In this document: positions 33,033 through 40,536 of the stretch, one piece after another
Position numbering within the stretch: position 1 is the first letter of the stretch
How the letters are laid out: each line of letters begins with the position of its first letter
Position numbers and translations under genes: made by a program
Origin: DASSUW01 sp963730535
GTDB taxonomy: Bacteria > Actinomycetota > Thermoleophilia > Solirubrobacterales > Solirubrobacteraceae
DNA length: 64,000 nt
Reading direction: 5' to 3'
NCBI GenBank assembly: GCA_963730535.1
Contig: CAVSRU010000007.1
Span: 1-64,000 of the forward strand
Notes under the pieces: model-generated
Database searches by the model: none
Seen by the model: only the letters and a program-made list of their open reading frames with translations
Told to the model about the DNA's origin: nothing

Positions 33033-34145
33033 GTGCCTGAGCGGACCCTGACGCTGCTGCTGGCCATGCCGGATGCGGACGAGCCGCCGGACCCGGCGCC
33101 GTTGCGGGCTGCCGCCGCGGCGCAGGGCGGGACGCCCGAGCCGACCGGGGCGGAGGGTCACCTGTTTTCGTTTCCGAGCGCATTGGCCGCGGTGCGGTGT
33201 GCGGTTGTCGCGCAGCGGGCTGGGGCGCGCTGGCGTATCGGGATCCACAGCGGTGACGTCGCGCGGCTCGAGGGCGAGTTGCGCGGCCGCGTCGTTGCGA
33301 AGGCCGCGCGCATCGCCGCGCTCGCCGCGGGCGGGCGCGTGCTCGCGTCCGCTGTCACGCGTGACGTGGCGGACCTGAGCGGCAGCGGCGGGATCTGGTT
33401 CGACGACCCCCAGGAGCACGAGCTGCGCGGGCTGCCCGGACGCCATGCGGTGGCGGAGGTGCTGTGGGAGGACGCCGAGCGGCCGCCCGAGCGGGTGGTG
33501 ATCGCCGACGACGCCGCGCTCGTGCGCGACGGCGTCGCTGCGCTGCTGCGCGAGAGCGGCTTGACCGTGGTGGCGACGGTGCCAGACGCCGAGCAGCTGC
33601 TCGAGGCGGTCGAACGCCACCGGCCCGACGTAGCGCTGGTCGACATCCGGATGCCGCCCAGCTTCACCACCGAGGGACTGGTGGCGGCCGAGCGCATCCG
33701 CGCCGCCCATCCGGAGGTCGGCGTGCTCGTCCTCTCGCAGCACGTCGAGCCGGCCTACGCCATGCGGTTGGTCGAGCCCGGAATGGCGCGCAGCGGCTAC
33801 CTGCTCAAGGACCGCATCTCCGACGCGCAGGTGCTGCTCGACGCCGTCCGGCGGATCGCGCGGGGCGGGTGCGTTGTCGACCCGGACCTGACCGGCGCGC
33901 TGGTGCAGCGCGCCGACGCCGACGGCCGCCTCGCCGAGCTGAGCGAGCGCGAGCGGGAGGTGCTGGCGCTGATCGCGGAGGGGCTCTCGAACCGCGCGAT
34001 CGCCGCCCGGCTGTTCGTCACCGCGCGCACGATTGAAACGCACGTCGGGCAGATCTTCCTCAAGCTCGGGCTGCGCGACGAGACGACCGAGCACCGGCGC
34101 GTCGCCGCCGTGATCACCTACCTTCGATCGACCGGTGCAGCCTGA
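33033..34145 (+). CDS. Response regulator with N-terminal cyclase-like domain
   Basis: This 370-residue protein has three parts. Residues 1-145 resemble the class III adenylate/guanylate cyclase fold, kept in the second half (RIGIHSGDVARLEGELRGRV, then KAARIAALAAGGRVLAS). The first strand that should hold metal-binding aspartates is altered (TLTLLLAMPDADEPP), so catalysis is doubtful. Residues 153-270 form a receiver domain with acidic pair D159-D160, phospho-acceptor D204 and K259. Residues 302-345 form a LuxR helix-turn-helix. The GTG start gives a good N-terminal strand. Its 3' end overlaps the convergent kinase gene by 28 bases; that kinase is its likely partner. It is a paralogue of the regulator at 28.4-29.0 kb. 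Confidence 0.8.
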   Translation: MPERTLTLLLAMPDADEPPDPAPLRAAAAAQGGTPEPTGAEGHLFSFPSALAAVRCAVVAQRAGARWRIGIHSGDVARLEGELRGRVVAKAARIAALAAGGRVLASAVTRDVADLSGSGGIWFDDPQEHELRGLPGRHAVAEVLWEDAERPPERVVIADDAALVRDGVAALLRESGLTVVATVPDAEQLLEAVERHRPDVALVDIRMPPSFTTEGLVAAERIRAAHPEVGVLVLSQHVEPAYAMRLVEPGMARSGYLLKDRISDAQVLLDAVRRIARGGCVVDPDLTGALVQRADADGRLAELSEREREVLALIAEGLSNRAIAARLFVTARTIETHVGQIFLKLGLRDETTEHRRVAAVITYLRSTGAA

Positions 34146-35845
34146 AGGGGGATCGCCGCCACGAGCGTGGTGCCCGCGCCGGCGGCGCTCTCGACCCGCA
34201 GCGAACCGCCGAGCGCCTCGAGGCGGTCGGTGAGCCCGACCAGTCCGCTGCCGGCGGCGGGGTCGGCGCCGCCGCGGCCTTCGTCGGCGACACACACCAC
34301 GAGCTGTCCATCCTTCTCGGCGATCTCGACTCGCGCGCTGCTCGCGGCAGCGTGCTTGTGCACGTTGGCGAGCGCCTCGGCGGCGGCGAAGTAGGCCGTC
34401 GCCTCCACGGCGTCCGGCAGCGCCGCCGACGTCTGCACGTCGACCTCGACACGCAGACCGAGCCGGTCGGCCAGCGCTTCGAGCGCGACCTCGAGGCCGA
34501 CCTCGGCGAGCGCCGGCGGGCGGATGCCGCGGGCCAGAGTGCGGATCTCGCCGAGCGTCGCGTCGATCTCGGCGGCGAGGGCGTCCAGCTCGTCGGCGAG
34601 CGCGAGGTTGGCGGCGTCCGCCGCGCGCCGCTCGAGCATCCGTAACCGCAGTGCGAGGCCGAGCAACCGCTGCTGCGCTCCGTCGTGCAGGTCGCGCTCG
34701 AGGCGCACCCGTTCGGCGTCGGCCGCCTCGACGATCCGCTGGCGCGAGGCCTGCACCTCTCTCAGCCGGGCGCCGGCCTCGGCGGCGAGCCGCTCGTTGT
34801 GGAGCGCAAGGCGGGCGGCGGCCGCCACCGCCTCCAGCAGCTCGGGCTCCTCGAGCAGCGCCGCGTCATGGACCAGCGCCCCCAGCCGTACGCCGTCGCG
34901 CTCGAGCACGGTCACCGCCTCGCCGGTTGCCGGCTCGGGCAGCGGCTCGTCCGGCAGCCGCACGAGCCGCAGGCCGGGGTCGGCCAGCGCCCGCCGCGCG
35001 GAGCCCATGCCGGCCTCGAGGCCGCGCCGGTCGAGGCCCATCAGCACCTCGGCCACCTGGCCGCGCATGCGGCGCCCGCGTATGAGCGAGACCGCGATGG
35101 CGATGGGGACCGCGATCCGCACCGCAGTGAGCACCACCGACATGACCTCGCCGGGCTCGACCGGGTTGGTCAGCACGCGCGTGACGACCCGGTTGTACGT
35201 GACGACGGCGGCGGTCGCGATCCCGGCCGCCAGCAGCACGCCGAGCACGCGGCGGGCCGCCGGCCCGGACGCCCGCCAGCGCAGTACCAGCAGCACGATC
35301 GCGGCGAGCGCGAACGCCGCCTCGGCCAGGCTCGCGACCCGTGCGACGGCGTTGTACGCGTCTGGATCCGTGACCCCCGTGATCCGGTTCGGCACGCACA
35401 GGCAACTCGTCAAATCGTTGGGCGGGCGCAGCAGGAGCCGGTCGAGCGAGAGCACGAGGTGCGACACGACGGCGCCAGTCACGATCACCCGCGGCGACCG
35501 CTCGTGCAGGCCGCCTGGCGTGATCGCCAACAGCAGCACCAGCATCATTACGTCGAACCAGCCCGAGAGCGGGAAGCCGACGAGGTCGACCAGCGCCTCG
35601 TTGCGCCCGTAGCCGAAGGCGCCGAAGAAGAACAGGGCGCCGATCGCCACCATCAGCGGCCCGGTGCGCGAGTCCGGCCGCAGCTGCCAGGCCGCGGCGC
35701 CGGCGGCCACCGAGACCACACCGGGCAGCGCGTCGAGCGCCACCTCCCACGGCTCCCACACGTCGCCGGCGAGCGCGACCAGCTCCGCGGTGACGCCCAG
35801 CGCCAGCGCGGCGGTCACCGCCAGGACGATCCGTGCGCGAGCCAT
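34118..35845 (-). CDS. Membrane sensor histidine kinase, NarL/LiaS type
   Basis: This 575-residue kinase has about seven N-terminal membrane segments (residues 5-255). A GAF-like linker follows (ADPGLRLVRLPDEPLP, LEEPELLEAVAAAARLALHN). The HisKA_3 motif LERDLHDGAQQRLLGLALRL has H387. Next are the ATPase N-box (EALANVHKHAA), DEGRGGAD and GSGLVGLTDRLEALG. The linker and kinase core are clearly paralogous to the C-terminus of the fused protein at 29-32.7 kb. The start MARARIVLAVTAALAL was chosen at the first good membrane segment; the frame upstream overlaps the divergent lipoprotein region. It convergently overlaps the cyclase-type response regulator. Confidence 0.9.
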   Translation of the reverse strand: MARARIVLAVTAALALGVTAELVALAGDVWEPWEVALDALPGVVSVAAGAAAWQLRPDSRTGPLMVAIGALFFFGAFGYGRNEALVDLVGFPLSGWFDVMMLVLLLAITPGGLHERSPRVIVTGAVVSHLVLSLDRLLLRPPNDLTSCLCVPNRITGVTDPDAYNAVARVASLAEAAFALAAIVLLVLRWRASGPAARRVLGVLLAAGIATAAVVTYNRVVTRVLTNPVEPGEVMSVVLTAVRIAVPIAIAVSLIRGRRMRGQVAEVLMGLDRRGLEAGMGSARRALADPGLRLVRLPDEPLPEPATGEAVTVLERDGVRLGALVHDAALLEEPELLEAVAAAARLALHNERLAAEAGARLREVQASRQRIVEAADAERVRLERDLHDGAQQRLLGLALRLRMLERRAADAANLALADELDALAAEIDATLGEIRTLARGIRPPALAEVGLEVALEALADRLGLRVEVDVQTSAALPDAVEATAYFAAAEALANVHKHAAASSARVEIAEKDGQLVVCVADEGRGGADPAAGSGLVGLTDRLEALGGSLRVESAAGAGTTLVAAIPLQAAPVDRR

Positions 35846-35978
35846 GACGCCGATCGTCGCAGAGGGCGCACGAGGCGCCCAGGAGAATCCGTGCGGACAC
35901 GCAGCACAATCTGTGCCCGCCCCGAGGACGGCGTTGCGCCCCGCTCTTACGGTTGCGACAGTCCACGAGGAGGGCGAC

Positions 35979-36692
35979 ATGCCAACCATCACGACGACGT
36001 GCATCGCAGCGGTTCTGGCGGCCGGAGTGGCCATCGGATGCGGGAACGACGACCCCGCGGCGAACGCGTCAACCAAGCAGGCGATCCAGCCCGGCGACGT
36101 GTTCTTCGAGGACGCCCTCGATGACAACGCCAACCGGTGGCTCGAGGTCGAAGATCTCGTCTACTTCGAGGGCGGCAAGTACGTCTGGGAGCAGATCCCT
36201 GACGGGCAGGGCGGCGCCTCCGCTCCGGAGATCGAGAAGCCGGCGCCCGACGGCCTGTCGATCTCGGTCGACACCAAGGTGACGCGCGGCGCCGCACTGC
36301 GCACCGTCACCTGCCGCGAGCTCGGCACGCCCGAAGAGCTGCAGGACTGGTACGAGCTCGGCATCGACGGCCGCCGGGCGCTGATCCGGCGCATGACCAC
36401 GAACGGGCCGCCGCAGGTACTCAAGGCGGTCGACGCGCCGGTCGAGAACGGGCGCAGCGTGCGCATCACCGGCCAGTGCGTGCCGGACGGCAAGAAGCTC
36501 GTCCTGGCGCTGGCACTCGACGGGCGCGAGATCGCCCGGGCGACGGACAACAAGCCGCTCCCGGCGGAGCGCAACGGCCTCCGCGGCATCTTCGCCGTGC
36601 ACGCCTACCGCCGCCCCGACAGCGCCGGACCGGCCGACATGACGTGGGACGGGTTCGAGGTCCGAACCGCCTCGCTCGCGCAGAAGCACTAG
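35979..36692 (+). CDS. Secreted lipoprotein of unknown function
   Basis: The 237-residue protein has a lipoprotein signal (MPTITTTCIAAVLAAGVAIG followed by C21). The mature part is a beta-sandwich of the concanavalin-like type (LSISVDTKVTRGAALRTVTC, then LVLALALDGREIARATDN and MTWDGFEVR). This suggests binding of a carbohydrate or ligand outside the cell. AGGAGG lies before the ATG. It is divergent from the kinase gene with a 133-base gap, so it could be a sensed or controlled partner of that system (inference). Confidence 0.75.
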   Translation: MPTITTTCIAAVLAAGVAIGCGNDDPAANASTKQAIQPGDVFFEDALDDNANRWLEVEDLVYFEGGKYVWEQIPDGQGGASAPEIEKPAPDGLSISVDTKVTRGAALRTVTCRELGTPEELQDWYELGIDGRRALIRRMTTNGPPQVLKAVDAPVENGRSVRITGQCVPDGKKLVLALALDGREIARATDNKPLPAERNGLRGIFAVHAYRRPDSAGPADMTWDGFEVRTASLAQKH

Positions 36693-36717
36693 TCGTCCGT
36701 GACGCCCCGCGATTCCA

Positions 36718-37323
36718 TCATTCAACGAAGGCGAGGCGGCGCTCGGAGATTGCGTCGTCCTCCTCGCCGCCTAGGTAGAACGTGGCCCTGACCGAGAACA
36801 GCGCGCCCCGGTTGACCGGCACCGCGCAGAACTCGTGATACTCGGCACCCGGTTCGATCTCGTAGGGAAAGCGCTTGTCGTAGTCGGCGAGCAGGTCAAG
36901 CCCGTCGACTACGACATTGCCGCCGTCGAGGTCGACGGGCTGGCCGATCTCGGCGTCCATCGGAAGCTGGCGCAACCAGATCCGGCAGCCCATCGCACCG
37001 GCTTCGACCATGACCTTGCCGGTGTTCCGCAGTCCTACGTCGATCATCAGCATCCGGGTGTCGGCACGCAACGGCTGGACCTGCGGCCGGATGGTCATCT
37101 CGAGGTTGGTCACGCCACTTCGGAACAGGACGAACGTGAAGAGCGCCCACAGCCCCGCGGCGAGCAGGCCGAGGCTCGTGATCGCACTGCTGGCCAGGTC
37201 GGCGCGATCGAGTGCCGACGCCGGCCCAACCGAGACCGGGTCGGCAACGATGTACGCGCTGACGAGCACGAGGCTCGTGACGAACACACCGAGAACGAGT
37301 CGCGCGTCGCGGCGCCTTGGCAC
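36718..37323 (-). CDS. Hypothetical membrane protein
   Basis: This 201-residue protein has two N-terminal membrane helices (LVLGVFVTSLVLVSAYIVA and ITSLGLLAAGLWALFTFVLF). They are followed by an extracytoplasmic or cytoplasmic beta-rich domain (VTNLEMTIRPQVQPLRAD, DVGLRNTGKVMVEAGAMGCR). No family is recognised. It is convergent with the lipoprotein gene and isolated from the next gene. Confidence 0.6.
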   Translation of the reverse strand: MPRRRDARLVLGVFVTSLVLVSAYIVADPVSVGPASALDRADLASSAITSLGLLAAGLWALFTFVLFRSGVTNLEMTIRPQVQPLRADTRMLMIDVGLRNTGKVMVEAGAMGCRIWLRQLPMDAEIGQPVDLDGGNVVVDGLDLLADYDKRFPYEIEPGAEYHEFCAVPVNRGALFSVRATFYLGGEEDDAISERRLAFVE

Positions 37324-37402
37324 GACCTGACGCTATGCGGGCGACGCGCTCGCCGCAAGCCGACGACGGCAAGGACGTCAGGCGTTCGCGAGGTCCGCGC
37401 TC

Positions 37403-37687
37403 TCAGGCCGAGGTAACGCCGTGGCGCCTGAGGTACTCGAGGTAGAACGGCCGCAGCATGTCAGCAACCTCTCCCCGGCCAGCCTCGGCGACATCGTCGA
37501 CATGCGCGCTCAGCTTCATCACATCGGTCTCCGCCTCGTCGAGCTGGCCGGCCGCCGCCTCGGCGGTTGGCAGTAGACGCATCAGCTGCCAGAAGAAGCG
37601 GACGTCGACGTGGTGCTTCGCGCGAGAGACCGCGAGGTCGTGCAACTCCGGCGACGAGAGGCGCTCGAGATCATCTTCATCATTCAT
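37403..37687 (-). CDS. Small hypothetical helical protein
   Basis: This 94-residue acidic helical protein starts MNDEDDLERLSSPELHDLAV and continues HVDVRFFWQLMRLLPTAEAA and LRPFYLEYLRRHGV. The composition and the absence of frameshifts support a real gene. No family is recognised. It precedes a TetR gene on the same strand. Confidence 0.55.
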   Translation of the reverse strand: MNDEDDLERLSSPELHDLAVSRAKHHVDVRFFWQLMRLLPTAEAAAGQLDEAETDVMKLSAHVDDVAEAGRGEVADMLRPFYLEYLRRHGVTSA

Positions 37688-37762
37688 GCGCCCGGGGACT
37701 GTAACGCCGCCAACACCCAGAGCGGCGAGCGGCGACGTTCGCGCCGTGCAGCGGTATGCGAT

Positions 37763-38317
37763 CTAGCGCAGGAAGGTGTCGCAGATCTCGCGGATGAACG
37801 CCCGCAGTTCGCGCTCGGTCGGACTCTGGGCGTCCAGCGCACGCGCGATCTGGTAGAGGCCGAGGTCGGCCGAGTAGAGAAGCTGCGCGCGGCGACGAGC
37901 CGTCGCGGGTGGGACACCGGCCTCGTGCAGCAGGTCGGCCAGGTACTGGAGCCGCCTTTCGGTGGTGCGGCGCAGGACCGGCGCCACGATCGGGTGGTCG
38001 GCGGCGGCGTGGAGCGCTGTCAGCTGCGCCTTGTCGGCGCCGAGCACGCGCCGTGCCCACTCCGCCAGCCGCTCGCGCGGGTCTGCGATCTCGTCGAGTC
38101 GCTGGATGAGTCCTTCGGTGCCCGTTTGCTCCCACTCGTCGAGCGCTGCGGCGAGCAACGCGTCGCGATCATGGAAGTGCCAGTAGAAGCTTCCCTTGGT
38201 CACGCCCAGGCGCGCCGCGAGCGGCTCCACGGCGACGGCCGCCAGCCCTCCGTCGGCCAGCGCGTCGAGCGCAGCCTCGATCCAGCGGTCTCGGGATAGG
38301 CGGGTCTTCTGGGCCAT
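37763..38317 (-). CDS. TetR family transcriptional repressor
   Basis: This 184-residue regulator has a typical N-terminal helix-turn-helix (RDRWIEAALDALADGGLAAV, then LAARLGVTKGSFYWHFHDRD). The start MAQKTRL is preferred over an upstream GTG because the fold begins there. Its divergent intergenic region holds three copies of a 14-base palindrome that fit a TetR operator. It thus most likely represses its own gene and the small divergent gene. The ligand is unknown. Confidence 0.85.
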   Translation of the reverse strand: MAQKTRLSRDRWIEAALDALADGGLAAVAVEPLAARLGVTKGSFYWHFHDRDALLAAALDEWEQTGTEGLIQRLDEIADPRERLAEWARRVLGADKAQLTALHAAADHPIVAPVLRRTTERRLQYLADLLHEAGVPPATARRRAQLLYSADLGLYQIARALDAQSPTERELRAFIREICDTFLR

Positions 38318-38329
38318 GAGATGCCAACC

Positions 38330-38390
38330 ATACGGGAGCGTATTGACAGAACCCTGCACCATACGCTACCGTATCCATACGCCACCGTAT
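38330..38390. promoter_or_regulatory. Three-copy TetR operator region
   Basis: Three 14-base sites of the form ATACG-N4-CGTAT lie at 38330-38343 (GGAG spacer), 38361-38374 (CTAC... spacer CTAC/ACGG reading) and 38377-38390. Arms are perfect in every copy. A TTGACA-like -35 element sits between sites 1 and 2 (38343-38348). The last site overlaps a possible ATG of the divergent gene. The tight spacing suggests cooperative binding of TetR dimers. Confidence 0.75.
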
Positions 38391-38412
38391 GGCCGCCGCT
38401 ACCGAGATCGTG

Positions 38413-38679
38413 ATGTCACGCCAAACACTGATCCTGACGCTCGAGGGCATCACCGCCGGCGACTACGTGACCTGGGTGCGCGACCCTGAGCCGCCCGCGC
38501 TCGGGCGAGACCTCCGCTCGATCACGCTGCGCGGGAACCCTCTCGGCCACACCGTCGAGGCCGTGCTCGACTGGGAGGGCTCGCCGCCCGCCCCGAGGGC
38601 GGCGGCGCTGATCGCAGGCCTTCCGCTCACGCCCGAGGTGATCCGGGTGCAGGCACGCGAGCTGGCCGTCGCGGCCTGA
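38413..38679 (+). CDS. Small hypothetical protein under TetR control
   Basis: From the ATG with GAG six bases upstream it has 88 residues (MSRQTLILTLEGITAGDYVT). An upstream ATG at 38389 would overlap operator site 3. It is an alpha/beta protein (LRSITLRGNPLGHTVEAVLD, then AALIAGLPLTPEVIRVQARE). No family is recognised. Location opposite the TetR gene across its operators suggests it is the repressor's main target. Confidence 0.6.
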   Translation: MSRQTLILTLEGITAGDYVTWVRDPEPPALGRDLRSITLRGNPLGHTVEAVLDWEGSPPAPRAAALIAGLPLTPEVIRVQARELAVAA

Positions 38680-38700
38680 TAAGCGCAAAACCGTCCACGA

Positions 38701-39015
38701 CTACGTCAAGGCGTCCTGACACGTCCGCCAGTCGCCGGGACGGAGGAGCGAGCCGCGCAGGCTCAAAGTGATGGCGAGCGTGATGAGACCGCACAGCAGG
38801 CCCGCCGCGTCGACCAGGATGAGCGGCAGGCTGCCGATGCTGAGGCCGTAGAGCAGCCAGACCGCATAGCCGCCGGCGTAGGTGGCGAAGAAGCGGGCCG
38901 AGACTTCGCAGGAGCTCCCGCGCCTCATGACTTGACGCGCCTGCAGCAGCACGGCCCCGGCAGCGCCGACCCCGTAGAGGGTCGCGACCGTTCCCATCAG
39001 CTCTTGTTCGAACAT
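38701..39015 (-). CDS. SemiSWEET/MtN3-like membrane protein
   Basis: This 104-residue protein has three hydrophobic segments. Segment one reads VATLYGVGAAGAVLLQAR, then RRGSSCEVSARFFATYAGGY. Segment two reads AVWLLYGLSIGSLPLILVDA, and segment three AGLLCGLITLAITLSLRG. Size and the S-E-V-S-x-x-F and W-L-L-Y-G elements match bacterial SemiSWEET sugar transporters, which work as dimers. The usual PQ dipeptide is replaced here, so the match is not certain. It is divergent from a second TetR gene and its operators. Confidence 0.65.
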   Translation of the reverse strand: MFEQELMGTVATLYGVGAAGAVLLQARQVMRRGSSCEVSARFFATYAGGYAVWLLYGLSIGSLPLILVDAAGLLCGLITLAITLSLRGSLLRPGDWRTCQDALT

Positions 39016-39074
39016 GGCGCGAGCTAGCTCGATCGGGCGGCGGTTGTGGAGGCGGGAGGTTTCATGCGCGGAAA

Positions 39075-39116
39075 CAGACTGGATGGTCTGTTATACCAGA
39101 CAGACTAGTTGGTCTG
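39075..39116. promoter_or_regulatory. Two-copy TetR operator region
   Basis: CAGACTGGATGGTCTG (39075-39090) and CAGACTAGTTGGTCTG (39101-39116) are two 16-base palindromes with CAGAC/GTCTG arms. Their centres lie 26 bases apart. They stand in the divergent gap between the SemiSWEET-like gene and the TetR gene whose GTG start is 23 bases downstream. They are the likely binding sites of that TetR. Confidence 0.8.
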
Positions 39117-39138
39117 CAACCCTGGTATCCTGACGAAC

Positions 39139-39780
39139 GTGCCCCGCGACGGCACCGCCACCCGCGAGCGGATCCTCGACGCCGCGCAACGAATCGTGCT
39201 CGAGCGCGGCTTCGCCGCGACGAGCGTGGACGCCGTCCTCGCGGAGGCGCCTGCCACGAAGGGCGCGTTCTTTCATCACTTTCCGTCCAAGAACGACCTC
39301 GGACGCGCCCTCCTCGAGCGCTATGCCACGGCAGACGAGCGCCTGCTCGACGACTTCATGGCCGCCGCCGAGGCCGAGAGCAGCGACCCGGCAGAACAGC
39401 TCGTCGCCTTCGTGCGCCACTTCGAGCAGACCGCCGACGAGCTCGCCCCCGCCCAACCGGGTTGCCTGTTCGTCTCGTTCATCTACGAGAGCCAGCTCGC
39501 CGGCGACGGCGAGAACGACCTCATCGCCACCTCGATCCGCCACTGGCGAACCCGGCTGCTGGAGAAGCTCGAAGCAGCCGCCGAGCTGCATCCGCCGGCC
39601 ATCGCGATCGACCTGCCCTCCCTCGCCGACCAAGTCTTCACCACCTTCGAAGGCGGATTCATCCTGGCCCGCGCCATGCACGACCACAGCCACCTGCGCG
39701 CCCAACTCGCCCACCTACGCCACTACCTCGAGCTGCTCTTCGGACTCTCGCCCAAGCAGCCCACACGCGACGGTCAGTGA
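39139..39780 (+). CDS. TetR family transcriptional repressor
   Basis: This 213-residue regulator starts at GTG (V-P-R-D-G-T-A-T-R-E-R-I-L). Its N-terminal helix-turn-helix reads AAQRIVLERGFAATSVDAVL, then APATKGAFFHHFPSKNDLGR. The C-terminal domain is helical and aromatic (FVRHFEQTADELAPAQPGCL, then FTTFEGGFILARAMHDH), as in ligand-binding TetR members. The two upstream palindromes probably give autoregulation and control of the SemiSWEET-like gene. It differs in sequence from the TetR at 37.8 kb. Confidence 0.85.
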   Translation: MPRDGTATRERILDAAQRIVLERGFAATSVDAVLAEAPATKGAFFHHFPSKNDLGRALLERYATADERLLDDFMAAAEAESSDPAEQLVAFVRHFEQTADELAPAQPGCLFVSFIYESQLAGDGENDLIATSIRHWRTRLLEKLEAAAELHPPAIAIDLPSLADQVFTTFEGGFILARAMHDHSHLRAQLAHLRHYLELLFGLSPKQPTRDGQ

Positions 39781-39799
39781 TCGTTGCGCGCGGGACCGG

Positions 39800-40105
39800 C
39801 TAGGCGCCGGGCGGCGTGCCGGGCTTCGGCGTCCCGGGCGCGTCGGCCTCCGGCGCGGGCGGGGTAACCGGCTCAGCGGCCGGTGGCGGCGTGTCAGCGG
39901 CGGGCGGGCGCGGACTTGCGGGCGTGTCGGGACCCTTGGCACCCGGATCCTTCAGGGCGTCGCCAGCTCGCTTCGCCTTGTCAGCGACGCTGCCCGGGCC
40001 CTTGGCGATGTCCCTGAGCTCCTGGGCGTCCGCCTTGAGGCTGTCGGTGCCGCCACGCCTGTCGATCAGCTGCTGCGCCTTGCGTTGCAGGCTCTTCAAG
40101 TTCAT
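39800..40105 (-). CDS. Antitoxin-like (Rv0909/MT0933 type) small protein
   Basis: This 101-residue protein has a helical N-terminal half (MNLKSLQRKAQQLIDRRGGT, then AKGPGSVADKAKRAGDALKD). This resembles the MT0933 antitoxin-like domain. A long proline-, alanine- and glutamate-rich tail follows (SPRPPAADTPPPAAEPV). GGAGG lies five bases before the ATG, which decides this start. No toxin gene is next to it; the upstream neighbour is DUF1905. A structural, cell-envelope role is equally possible. Confidence 0.55.
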   Translation of the reverse strand: MNLKSLQRKAQQLIDRRGGTDSLKADAQELRDIAKGPGSVADKAKRAGDALKDPGAKGPDTPASPRPPAADTPPPAAEPVTPPAPEADAPGTPKPGTPPGA

Positions 40106-40187
40106 GGAACCTCCGAGTTCAATCGTGTGCTCGGGCACTATGACAAGTCGCCTGTTTCGCACTGCGGCCGGACCAGCGCCGCGGCGG

Positions 40188-40454
40188 CTACCCGATCCGC
40201 TCGTCGATGCGGACATGGACGGTGTCGCCCGCCCCTTTGCCAATCGCCTTGCGGAGCTGCGCCTTGACGGGCAGCCTGTGCGTGCCGTCGCCCTGCGCCA
40301 TGAGCGCGCCGTGGAACGGCTCGCCGTCGATCGCGCCACGGATCTTGACGAGCCCGCGCGTACCGAAGAGCTCGGCCGCGTCGTCCATCACGACGCAAGT
40401 CCACGCACCTGGGTTGTCGCCCTTCTGAAGCTGGGCGTCGAACTCTCTAACCAT
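40188..40454 (-). CDS. DUF1905 domain protein
   Basis: The 88-residue protein MVREFDAQLQKGDNPGAWTC, then VVMDDAAELFGTRGLVKIRG and GKGAGDTVHVRIDERIG matches the DUF1905 fold, a small beta barrel with an insertion. Related domains occur with the YdeI/OmpD-associated family. It faces the alpha/beta hydrolase gene, which is divergent and has a start 83 bases away. Function is unknown. Confidence 0.75.
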   Translation of the reverse strand: MVREFDAQLQKGDNPGAWTCVVMDDAAELFGTRGLVKIRGAIDGEPFHGALMAQGDGTHRLPVKAQLRKAIGKGAGDTVHVRIDERIG

Positions 40455-40536
40455 GACACCTAAGACTCTCGCAAGCGACCGGACTCATCGCATTGCACGA
40501 TCGCGACCGGTGACCGGACGGGGTAGCGTCTGGCCG

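Noticed and set aside
39715..39942. Small frame between TetR and antitoxin-like genes
   Set aside because: It overlaps both genes and is arginine- and proline-rich with no ribosome binding site.
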